NCBI RefSeq assembly: GCF_014197615.1
Contig: NZ_JACIFY010000003.1
Coordinates: 1-64,000, forward strand
Reading direction: 5' to 3'
DNA length: 64,000 bases
Origin: Rhizobium esperanzae
GTDB taxonomy: Bacteria > Pseudomonadota > Alphaproteobacteria > Rhizobiales > Rhizobiaceae
Shown: one piece after another, positions 8,191 through 16,793 of the stretch
How the letters are laid out: each line of letters begins with the position of its first letter
How positions within the stretch are numbered: the first letter of the stretch is position 1
Position numbers and translations under genes: made by a program
Notes under the pieces: model-generated
Databases searched by the model: none
What the model saw: only the letters and a program-made list of their open reading frames with translations
What the model was told of the DNA's origin: nothing

Positions 8191-8433
8191 ATGCGTTTTT
8201 TAAAAGTTACTGCTTCGATTTGGCTGGGCCTCGTTTCTCTCGGCGTGGCCCTCGCTTGCTTTGGACTTCAAAAACAACCAGTTATGCTCGCCCTAATTTT
8301 AGGCTGCGCACTTGGGCATGTGCTCGCCGCGAAAACAATTGCTGCAGATCACGGCTATGCCGCAAAGGCAAATATTCTTGCGATGATACCTGCCGTAATA
8401 ATAGTCGGAATTATGTTCAGCTCATACGAGTAG
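8191..8433 (+). CDS. Small membrane protein of unknown function
   Basis: An 80-residue hydrophobic protein with three likely membrane segments, at about residues 6-25, 30-47 and 60-77, and a short polar loop (AADHGYAAKAN) between the last two. GGAG lies about ten bases before the ATG. No family was recognised. It is divergent from the Imm8-like gene and shares its lower GC content, so the two may have arrived together. Confidence 0.55.
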   Translation: MRFLKVTASIWLGLVSLGVALACFGLQKQPVMLALILGCALGHVLAAKTIAADHGYAAKANILAMIPAVIIVGIMFSSYE

Positions 8434-8524
8434 AGCAGCCTACAGTTAAGGCTACAGGCCCTCGACGCTAAGTGCAGGATTGCTGAGTGTGCGACAGCCG
8501 CTTACGACGGACGACGCGACCTTC

Positions 8525-10813
8525 TCACTGCACAAAGACCGGCACCACCGCGGAGGTTTCGTCGCGGTAGGGCAGGCGGATCTGGAAGCGGTGTTCACCC
8601 CGCTGGATGGGCCAGAAGACAGGCTGGTCGGGGTCGGTGACGGCGAAGGGCTGGCCGTCGACATACCAGACGATTTGCGGCACATGCGGCTGCACATCGG
8701 CCTTCAGCGGCAGCCGGTCGAACGCGGCCGGCTGTTCCGGATTGCGCCAGATCTGGCTGTTGCGGGCGGGTGCCGATATGGCGAGATGGATCTTGGCGTT
8801 GGCATCGCCACCGGCGAGCGCATAATTCGGGCTCTTGCCCGCTGTTGCACTGATCGGGATAGACGTAAGGCCGGCGTCCGGGCGAGGCGATGGCGCAGCC
8901 GCCTTCGGCATCTCGTCGGGCTTCAGCCATTCCACCAGCGTCCGGCTGCAGCCGTTGTCGTCTGTCTGTCCGTTGACGAGGCAGACCTGCATGGGCTTGC
9001 GGTCCGGCGGTGTCGGAAACCGCGCATCGGCGATGTCTCCCGGCTTGTTGCCGTGGACCCGGTCGATGATCGCGTGCACGAGGCGGGCGGCACTACCGGC
9101 GCCGGTCATCCGGCTCATCGTGCCGTCGTCGCCCCGCCCGATCCAGACGCCGACGATGACCTTTTCCGAATAGGCCACGGCCCAGGCATCCCGGTAACCT
9201 TGCGAGGTGCCGGTCTTGATGGCGACGGGGAAGGGATATTCCAGCGTGCCGTAGCGGTGGAAGCTCGGCAGCCGGGCCTGCGGATCGGAGAGGAAGGAGG
9301 TGATCAGCCGGGCCGTATCGAGCGAAATCACCCGCACGGATTGCGGCTGCGGCTGCTCGCGCGCCCAGCGCAGATCCTGCAACTGGCCGTCATTTGCCAG
9401 CACGCCATAGGCCCGCATCAGCCTGTCCAGGCGTGTCGGCAAGGAGCCGATCGCCATCGACAGGCCGAAATGATCGGCCGGCGTTTCCAAATCGTGCAGA
9501 CCGAGATCGCGCAGAAAGCGGAAGGTCGTCTCCAACCCGATGCTGCGCAGCAGATTGGTGGCGGGCACATTGCGCGAATTGGCGAGCGCCTGGCGCGGCA
9601 GCATGGGTCCGAGGAATTCGCGGTCGGCATCGCCGATGCCCGCTGCGCCTTCCGGCAGATCCAGCAGCATATCGGTCGGCTTCAGCACGCCGCGCTCGAA
9701 GCCCAGCGCGTAAATGAAGGGTTTGAGCGTCGAGCCGGGGGAGCGCTGCGTCCGCGTATAGTCGAAGGCGCCGGCATGCCTGCCGTAATAATTGCTCGAC
9801 CCCACCTGGGCGAGCACCTCGCCGGTTTGACGCGACACCACCATGACGCCGACTTGCTGGGCGCCCGCAGAGCGCCAGCCGTCGAGATATTGCCGCGCAA
9901 GAGCGGTGACGTCGGCCTGCAGGCCGAGGTCGATCGTCGTGTGGATCAGCGGCGCAGCCGCCGAGGCGGGTGCCACCAGGCCGGTCTCGATCAGGTCGTG
10001 ATACCGCAGGATCAGGTGCAGGGCGTCCGGGCGGCGCGGCAGGTCGGGCATCCGCATGGCGTCGAGCTGGCGGTGGGCGATCTCCGCCTCGTCGGCGGCA
10101 AGGATATTCTGTTTCGCCAGCGCCTCGAGGATGTGATGACCGCGGTGAACGGCCCGGCGCAAGCCCTGCGGCCGCAGCGGGTTCATCCGGGTCGGCGATT
10201 GCGGGATGGCCGACAGCAGCGCGATCTCGGCCCAGGACAAGTCCGCCACCGGCTTGTCGAAATAGAGCCGCGCGGCATGGGCGATGCCGTGGCTGCCGTT
10301 GCCGTAAGGCGCCAGCCGCAAATATTGCGCCAGCGTGGCGTCGCGGCCGTAACGCAGGGTCAGCAGCACACCGGTGCCGGCCTCGAGGATCTTGTGCGTG
10401 AAGCTGCGCGATTCCGGCTGCTGCATCCGCGCCACCTGCATCGCAATGGTCGAGGCGCCCGAGCGGCGCCCGACGCCACTGAGATTTTGCCAGGCTGCCC
10501 GGCCGACCGCATAGGGGTCGACGCCGATATGGTCGTAGAACCGCCTGTCTTCGAGGGCAAGCGTCGCCTTGACGACGCGGTCGGGCAATTGCTCCAGCGG
10601 CCAATAGCCATAATCGATGCGCCCGCTCGTGCCGTCGGCATGGCCGATCTGCGTGAGGAAGGTGCCGCTGCGATCATAGAGGATCGGCGTCGGCGAAGGC
10701 GCGATCAGCTGGGCGCGCTGATCGATGAGATAGGCATAGGCAAGGGCCCCCGCTGCGAGAAGCAGCGAGGAGAAAAGAACGAGCTTCGATCGGCGCCTTC
10801 CCAAGAGTGTCAT
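8525..10813 (-). CDS. pbpC: Penicillin-binding protein 1C
   Basis: A 762-residue bifunctional peptidoglycan synthase anchored by one N-terminal membrane segment (residues ~11-30). The glycosyltransferase domain has catalytic Glu88 in ALEDRRFYDH plus GASTIAMQ near residue 120. The transpeptidase domain shows Ser361-x-x-Lys364 (SPGSTLKPF), SRN at 413-415 and KTGTS at 533-537. The last ~90 residues resemble the BiPBP_C beta domain of PBP1C. It is the third gene of an envelope operon behind the alpha-2-macroglobulin gene, an arrangement common in proteobacteria, where the macroglobulin is thought to protect a cell wall under repair. Confidence 0.93.
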   Translation of the reverse strand: MTLLGRRRSKLVLFSSLLLAAGALAYAYLIDQRAQLIAPSPTPILYDRSGTFLTQIGHADGTSGRIDYGYWPLEQLPDRVVKATLALEDRRFYDHIGVDPYAVGRAAWQNLSGVGRRSGASTIAMQVARMQQPESRSFTHKILEAGTGVLLTLRYGRDATLAQYLRLAPYGNGSHGIAHAARLYFDKPVADLSWAEIALLSAIPQSPTRMNPLRPQGLRRAVHRGHHILEALAKQNILAADEAEIAHRQLDAMRMPDLPRRPDALHLILRYHDLIETGLVAPASAAAPLIHTTIDLGLQADVTALARQYLDGWRSAGAQQVGVMVVSRQTGEVLAQVGSSNYYGRHAGAFDYTRTQRSPGSTLKPFIYALGFERGVLKPTDMLLDLPEGAAGIGDADREFLGPMLPRQALANSRNVPATNLLRSIGLETTFRFLRDLGLHDLETPADHFGLSMAIGSLPTRLDRLMRAYGVLANDGQLQDLRWAREQPQPQSVRVISLDTARLITSFLSDPQARLPSFHRYGTLEYPFPVAIKTGTSQGYRDAWAVAYSEKVIVGVWIGRGDDGTMSRMTGAGSAARLVHAIIDRVHGNKPGDIADARFPTPPDRKPMQVCLVNGQTDDNGCSRTLVEWLKPDEMPKAAAPSPRPDAGLTSIPISATAGKSPNYALAGGDANAKIHLAISAPARNSQIWRNPEQPAAFDRLPLKADVQPHVPQIVWYVDGQPFAVTDPDQPVFWPIQRGEHRFQIRLPYRDETSAVVPVFVQ

Positions 10814-10861
10814 TAGCCGGCTGACTGGCTCCTCGCCTGATGTCGTCCTGATGGCGGCGGC

Positions 10862-13800
10862 CTACTTCGCCACCACGATTTGTACGGCAGCGCTCATTCC
10901 CTGAACCCCCTTCTGGTACATGGTTTCGGCAAGGGCCCGCGGCTGCGTATACGTACCGGGGATCAGGGCGCGCGTCCGGTAGGCGAAGGTGTAATTGCCT
11001 TTCGGAAGTCTGTCCGCCGCGCAGAAGACCTGATCGTCGCCATAGGAGACCCAGTCGCTCGGCAGGTTCGACGCCATGGCAGGTGTGGCCTCGGCCGGGG
11101 CGGTGGCGATATTCGGGTTGAGAGGATCGAGCCCCGCCGCCAGCGGCAGGGTCAGCGCCACATGGGTGCGATCTTCGGAGACAACAAGTTCGACCCTTTC
11201 CTCCAGCACGTCGCCGACCTTGAGCTCGATCGCCCCTTTGGCATCGGGGATCAGCTTCTCCAGCGGCGCATCGCCGGCCGGCACGCGGTAGAGCGTGCGG
11301 GTGAGCGCAAAGCCCTGGCTCTCGGCCGGCGCGGTATAGCCGGCTTCAGCGGAGAGATAGCTGGTTTCCACCAGCGCAAGAGCGGCCGTCGTTCCGGTAT
11401 TCTGGATGGTGACGGCGCTCGGATCCAGGGTCACCTGCCGCAACACGGGCGCATTGGCGTCGAGCGTCAGCTTTTGCACATTGCCGCTCTGAGCCAGCGT
11501 CAGCGGCAAAGGCGTCGTCGGCCGCTGCCAGGCAGCAGCAAGCGCGCGGATCGCGGCCGACGTGGCATTGGTCGAGCCCCAGCCATCGCCTTCGCCGAGC
11601 TGCAGCAAGGCATTTTTCAAGGCGGGATAACGCGGATCCGTTTCCGAGGTCAGAGCCGCCGCGCGCACCATTTCGGCAAGACTGCGGGTTTCCGAAGGCA
11701 GGATGATCGGGCTGCCGCCATCCTGGGCTTGGCCGTCATAAACCAGCTGGCCATTGCGGGAGAGGATGCGCACGCGCGACCACATCGTGTCGGCAAGGCC
11801 GCCGACAAGGCGTTGGTCGGCATCGGGTGCCGCCGCGGCCGCCGCCGTCATTCTGGCCACGCTGACATTCGGCATCACGGCGGCCGAGCGGGCAAGTTCG
11901 GCCGTATAGGCGGGATCGAGCGCGCCGCCTTCGGCGAGCGCCGTCAGGGCCTCGACCCGTTCGCGAAGCTCGTCGCCGCTGATGAGATGCGGATAGTCCG
12001 AGCGCAGCGATAGTTTCAGCACGCTCGCCAGGCGATCCGTCAAAGCCTTGTCGGTCGGTTCTCCGGCCTTGTCGGCCGCGACCAGGAAGGAATAGGCCCA
12101 GGCCGTCAGCGAGACATTGCCCTTGCTGTGCGGCCAGAAGCCGACGAGGCCATCGGCATCGACCGCCTGGCCGATTGCCAGCACGGTATTGTGCACATCG
12201 CCGTCGATGCGTTTCTCGAGCTGCGCCGCGGCCAGGATGGGGGCGAAACTTTTGAAGGCGACGCCGGAGGAGGCGAGCGATATCCGCTGTTCGGTGGAGC
12301 CGTAGGGAGCTTCCACCAAGGTGTTGAGCCCGGCGACGAGCTTGACCAATGCCGGATCGGAGGTCAGCGTCATCACCCGCTGAAACGATCCGGGGCGCAG
12401 ATTTTCCTGAAGCGCCGGCAGCGTTTTCGAGCCGCCCGCCGGGATTTCGACGATCTCGTAATGCCTGGTCGGAACGCGGTCGGGCTTTACCGGCAGCGTG
12501 ATTTCGACGGCGTCGCTGGCGCGGTCGTCCAGGCGTTCGACCCCGAAACGCAGCCGCACGTCCTCCTTGCCGGGCTGTGGCTCGGGCACCGCGGCGAGAA
12601 CGCCGATATGCGCCGGCTTGTTCTGTTCCCAGGTAAAGGCGAGATCCTTGCTGCCTGCCAGCGTCAATCCGTCTGCAGCAATGGAAGCAGCGCCGGCGCC
12701 GCCACTGCCCTCGACGACGCGGGCAATGAAGCCGGCCTCGAATTGGTCTCCATAACGCAGGAAGCGGGGCAGGGCGGGTTGCGCCACGATCTCCTGGCGG
12801 ATCAGCATTTCGCCGGTGCCGTAGCCGAAGCGGTCGGGACCGCTGACGGCCTTGGCGCGCAGCTTGAAGACGGTCAGTGAGTCCGGCAGTTTCACCTTGA
12901 TCCTGGCGACGCCGTCCGGGCCGACCTTCACGTCCGGAAGATAGATCGGCACCGGCGTGAAATTCTTGCGGACGGATATATTGTTGTCCGTGCCCCAGTC
13001 CTCCCGCTCGTCGCCGCCCGGGACCTCGTCCAGGGGAATGATGCCGAAGGCCATGTTGCGGGTGTCGCGTAGCGCCATGGTGGAGGGGCGCTTGACGATG
13101 AAATTCGGCAGCGGATCCAGTGGCTGCTCCGGTGCCAGCGACAGCACCGCCTGGTCGATCAGCCAGAAGGTGGCATCGCCCGCGATCGGCTGACCGGTAT
13201 CGTCGGCCAGATGCAGCGTCACCTCCACTTCGTCGCCGGGGCGGGCCTTTTTCGGATAGTCCAGGGTCACGGCGACCGTGTTTTTCACCGGCTTGACCGC
13301 CACCGTCTTCGTCGCGGCGATGGTGACTGGCTTGCCCTGGTCGAAGGGCGCGTTCGGCGAGGGAATGCTGGTCTCCAGCCGGCCGCGCATGATCAGGAAG
13401 TGCACGGGAATTTCAGGCGTATATTCCTTGCGGACCGGCACTGCGTAATGGCCGTAGCCATCGGCGATATCGACCCAGTCATAGCGGAACGTCCCCTCGG
13501 GCTCTTCGACGACGGCAAGCGCGCGGGCTGTCTGGAAGGGCGACTGGATCAGCAGGTTGGCGGTCTCGCCGGGGATGTAGCTGTCCTTGTCTGTCGTGAC
13601 GACCGCGGTGCGGGCGGGCGGCTGCCCCCAGGTGACCGGCGTAGTGCCGCCGACGAAGAAGTCGACGCTCACCTGCTGCCGGCGGCCGATCCGGTCGCTG
13701 GCTTCGAGCTGCAGAACGTAGACGCCGGCGTCCTTCGCCTCGAGCGCCAGGGTCTGAATCTCCGACGTGCTGGTAATCTTACGCTCCAGCACGGTCTCGT

Positions 13801-16786
13801 CCATTTGCTGCGTGATGTATTTCGCCGAACCCTGGCTGAAGTCGCTCGCCTGCAGCGTCGACGTCCAGTTGCGGTGGATCAGGCGCGCCGTCATCTCCAG
13901 CCCGGCGACGGGATCGCCATTGCCGTCGACGGCGAGGATCTCGGGCTCGATGGCGCCGGGCGTCGGCACGTAGCGCGGCAGTTTCAGACCAAGCACGAAG
14001 GGCGGGACCGCATAGACGTCGGTGATGCTGCGCACCTGCAGGTCGTCGTCGCCGGTCACCGTTGCCTCGATCATGTAGCGGCGGGGTTGCGCCGTCGGCT
14101 CGATCGTCGTGTCGAAGCTGATGCGCGCGGCGCCGCCGGCATCGGTGCTGCCGTCGCGTTCGAGCGCGGGCGAGGATTTGAACTCGCCGCCGCCGGAGTA
14201 GCGGGAATCCGTCGAAAACAGGAAGCCTTCGTGGCCGGGCGGCGTCCAATTGTAGGGATATTGCACCGCGCGCCAGCGGATGGGGCGATCGGCCAGCAGG
14301 CCGCCGGCGAAATAGCGCGCGATCAGATCGACATTGAAGGAGGAATCGAGCGGTACGGTTTCCGGATTGTTGAGCACGACTTCGAAGGTCGGCAGCCGAT
14401 AAGCCTCCTTCTTGAAGGAGATGCTGCCGCATTGGACGGTCTTGTCGCCGCTGCCGTCGGTGTCGGCACTCTCGGCAGTCTCGGCCTGGCTGTCGTCGGC
14501 CGTCGCATCGTCGCTGTTGCCGTCGCTCGGCTGGCTGTCGGCATTGCCGTCGTCATCAGATGTCTGCGCCGGTTGGCTTTGGTCTGGGGCCTGAGCCGCG
14601 TCACCCGGTTCGAAGTGAACCTCGTAATCGCCGGTCGCCGGCGTCTCGGCGTCGAATTTGTGGTAAAAGCTGCCGGACGCGTCCAGCCGCACCGGCACGC
14701 GCCATTCCTGTTGGTCGGGGCCGGTGATCACGATCTGGCCGCCCTGCGCCGGCAGCGTCAGGTGGCCACCGAGATAGCTGCGGACAAAGCCCTTGATATG
14801 CACCGGCTCTTCCGGGCGATAGATCGGCCGCTCGGTAAAGATGTGGCAGAGCGTGCGGCTTTGCTCGGTCCGATTGTCTTCCGGATCGGTGGTCCACTCC
14901 AGCCACGAGGCCGACGGCTTGGTCCAGTTATCCCTGGCATATTGCGCCGGGGCATGATCGGGGTCGACAACCAGAGTATCCAGCCCCTTCGTCACGATCA
15001 CCCGCCGGATCTTCGCATCGGTGCGCTGCTGCAGTTCCCAGGAAAAGAAACCCTCGGCGTCTGTCGTCCCGGTCGCGAGCGTGACGAAGTTGCCGTCGCG
15101 CAAACCGTCGAGACGGATCTGCGCTCCGGCGATCGGATTGCCGCCGGCAAGCGAGGTGACGGCAAAGCGCACCCGGCCCGGTTCCTCCACGGCGCTCAGG
15201 GTCAGGTCGGTGACCTGCACCCGAAGCCAATGGCGGGTTTGATTATCGACCGCGCGCAGGCCGACGAGGTAAGTGCCGGGCTGGTCGGTGCCGGCAATCC
15301 TGGAAAAAAAGGATTTCAGATCGAGGCCGAACTTGGTGTCGACGCCGCCCTTCTTGATCGGCAGATCCACGAATTGCGATATGGCCGGCGAGCCCAACGC
15401 CTTGATGCGCGCCTGGATCGCATCGGCCGAAATCTCATCGCTGTCGGCCCATTTCTGCGGCTCGTTGCCGGGCAGCGGCGGCGCTTCGTCGTCGTCGGTA
15501 TCGAGGCCGGATTGCGGGAAAGGCCAAAAATCGCGCGACAGCGGATCGATCGCATGGATGCGCACATCGGCCCGGTCATAACCGCGTCCGCGCAACGGCA
15601 CGAGTTGCGGGCCAAAGCGCTCGACCACCCCCTGCGAGGCATCCCAGACGAGCGAGGACTGTTCCGGGGCGAAGGCGAATTTGCGGCTGAAGCCCTCAGC
15701 GAGCGGCCTGCCGCGCTCATCGCTCAAGGCGCCGGCGGCGACATCGAGCGTATAGACCTTGTCGGTGAGAAAGCGGCCGTTGATATAAAGCCGCCCGCTG
15801 CTTGCTTCCGCCTTGAGATCGTCGACCGGCGGAGAAATGCGCAGGGCGTCCCGGACCGAGAGCTGCTCCCCAGCCACCGGATTGCTGGAAAACCGGAAGA
15901 TCAGCCCTCGGCCGACGGGGTTGCCGTCATCGTCGACCGCGCCGCTGTCATCGCTGACGGTGGCGTTGGACGTGCAGCGCATCATGCCGTCGCTCGTGGT
16001 GGCGTCGAAGCCGCGCCCGCAATCGGACTTGGTCATGGTGAAGGGCACGGCGGTGCGCACCCGCAATTCGAAGGTCTGATCGCTGAAATCAGGCGTGTCG
16101 GCAAGCTTCAGCCGTAAAATGGCGACGCGGCCATCGGGCACGCTCGCATGCAGCTTCACCACATAGGATTGCTGGTCGCTGCGGCCGCTGCGTTCCAGCG
16201 GCTGGATATCGAAATCCTGCGCCCCCAGCATCAGGCCGCCCTCGTCGCCAATGCCGGGCGCCGGACGCAGCTCGATCGACAGAAGCCGGCTCAGCGCCGC
16301 GACATCGACGGGTTCGGCAAAGGTCAAGGTGATCTGGTCGAGCTCGGTGACCGGATCGTCGGCAGCAGCCGGGGCCGTGGAGACCGGCACCGGCAGCAGC
16401 GGTATCAGTTCGGTCTCGCCGCCAGCATCCTTGTCATGCGCCAGCATCTTGACCTTGACGCGGGCAAGCGGCTGCCACTTGTCGGCCGGCCTGAATTGCA
16501 GGGCGCGCGGGCCGAGCCATTGCCAGGCGCCGGCAGCCGCCGGCTCCATCGTCACGAAACGTTCGGGCGCGTCTTCCGGGCCGCCGCTCGCGGGGCCGGT
16601 ATCGTTGGAAAAGAAGATCGTCACGGGATCATAGGCGCGCAGGAACCTCTCCGGCACGATTTTGACGCCGTCGGCGCGCTGCAGAACATCGAGTGCCGGC
16701 GCGGCAGCGCCCTGCTGCGCGTGGCCGCTTGAGATCAGCGTGGAAGACGCTAGCGCGAGGGCAATGAGAAATACGATCTTTTTCAT
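10862..16786 (-). CDS. Bacterial alpha-2-macroglobulin family protein without thioester Cys
   Basis: A 1,974-residue periplasmic protein with an N-terminal signal peptide (MKKIVFLIALALASSTLISS, cleavage likely after GHA) and no lipobox Cys. Successive macroglobulin-like beta domains follow, with the A2M core around RPIYRPEEPVHIKGFVR (residue ~650), LPDSLTVFKLRAKAVS (~1300) and the alpha/alpha toroid. The thioester position reads PYGSTEQ with Ser at about 1497 where thioester-forming members have Cys, so it should not trap proteases covalently, like YfaS-type rather than YfhM-type proteins. A long acidic low-complexity insert rich in Asp, Ser and Gln lies near residues 735-785. It starts seven bases after the upstream gene ends. 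Confidence 0.9.
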   Translation of the reverse strand: MKKIVFLIALALASSTLISSGHAQQGAAAPALDVLQRADGVKIVPERFLRAYDPVTIFFSNDTGPASGGPEDAPERFVTMEPAAAGAWQWLGPRALQFRPADKWQPLARVKVKMLAHDKDAGGETELIPLLPVPVSTAPAAADDPVTELDQITLTFAEPVDVAALSRLLSIELRPAPGIGDEGGLMLGAQDFDIQPLERSGRSDQQSYVVKLHASVPDGRVAILRLKLADTPDFSDQTFELRVRTAVPFTMTKSDCGRGFDATTSDGMMRCTSNATVSDDSGAVDDDGNPVGRGLIFRFSSNPVAGEQLSVRDALRISPPVDDLKAEASSGRLYINGRFLTDKVYTLDVAAGALSDERGRPLAEGFSRKFAFAPEQSSLVWDASQGVVERFGPQLVPLRGRGYDRADVRIHAIDPLSRDFWPFPQSGLDTDDDEAPPLPGNEPQKWADSDEISADAIQARIKALGSPAISQFVDLPIKKGGVDTKFGLDLKSFFSRIAGTDQPGTYLVGLRAVDNQTRHWLRVQVTDLTLSAVEEPGRVRFAVTSLAGGNPIAGAQIRLDGLRDGNFVTLATGTTDAEGFFSWELQQRTDAKIRRVIVTKGLDTLVVDPDHAPAQYARDNWTKPSASWLEWTTDPEDNRTEQSRTLCHIFTERPIYRPEEPVHIKGFVRSYLGGHLTLPAQGGQIVITGPDQQEWRVPVRLDASGSFYHKFDAETPATGDYEVHFEPGDAAQAPDQSQPAQTSDDDGNADSQPSDGNSDDATADDSQAETAESADTDGSGDKTVQCGSISFKKEAYRLPTFEVVLNNPETVPLDSSFNVDLIARYFAGGLLADRPIRWRAVQYPYNWTPPGHEGFLFSTDSRYSGGGEFKSSPALERDGSTDAGGAARISFDTTIEPTAQPRRYMIEATVTGDDDLQVRSITDVYAVPPFVLGLKLPRYVPTPGAIEPEILAVDGNGDPVAGLEMTARLIHRNWTSTLQASDFSQGSAKYITQQMDETVLERKITSTSEIQTLALEAKDAGVYVLQLEASDRIGRRQQVSVDFFVGGTTPVTWGQPPARTAVVTTDKDSYIPGETANLLIQSPFQTARALAVVEEPEGTFRYDWVDIADGYGHYAVPVRKEYTPEIPVHFLIMRGRLETSIPSPNAPFDQGKPVTIAATKTVAVKPVKNTVAVTLDYPKKARPGDEVEVTLHLADDTGQPIAGDATFWLIDQAVLSLAPEQPLDPLPNFIVKRPSTMALRDTRNMAFGIIPLDEVPGGDEREDWGTDNNISVRKNFTPVPIYLPDVKVGPDGVARIKVKLPDSLTVFKLRAKAVSGPDRFGYGTGEMLIRQEIVAQPALPRFLRYGDQFEAGFIARVVEGSGGAGAASIAADGLTLAGSKDLAFTWEQNKPAHIGVLAAVPEPQPGKEDVRLRFGVERLDDRASDAVEITLPVKPDRVPTRHYEIVEIPAGGSKTLPALQENLRPGSFQRVMTLTSDPALVKLVAGLNTLVEAPYGSTEQRISLASSGVAFKSFAPILAAAQLEKRIDGDVHNTVLAIGQAVDADGLVGFWPHSKGNVSLTAWAYSFLVAADKAGEPTDKALTDRLASVLKLSLRSDYPHLISGDELRERVEALTALAEGGALDPAYTAELARSAAVMPNVSVARMTAAAAAAPDADQRLVGGLADTMWSRVRILSRNGQLVYDGQAQDGGSPIILPSETRSLAEMVRAAALTSETDPRYPALKNALLQLGEGDGWGSTNATSAAIRALAAAWQRPTTPLPLTLAQSGNVQKLTLDANAPVLRQVTLDPSAVTIQNTGTTAALALVETSYLSAEAGYTAPAESQGFALTRTLYRVPAGDAPLEKLIPDAKGAIELKVGDVLEERVELVVSEDRTHVALTLPLAAGLDPLNPNIATAPAEATPAMASNLPSDWVSYGDDQVFCAADRLPKGNYTFAYRTRALIPGTYTQPRALAETMYQKGVQGMSAAVQIVVAK

Positions 16787-16793
16787 TGGTGTT

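Noticed and set aside
8480..10816. Open frame of 778 codons on the plus strand
   Set aside because: It is the mirror of pbpC on the other strand; pbpC has all catalytic motifs, while this frame is Arg/Gly-rich with no family pattern.
13211..16117. Open frame of 968 codons on the plus strand
   Set aside because: It lies opposite the alpha-2-macroglobulin gene and arises from GC-rich codon bias; no domain or ribosome binding site supports it.
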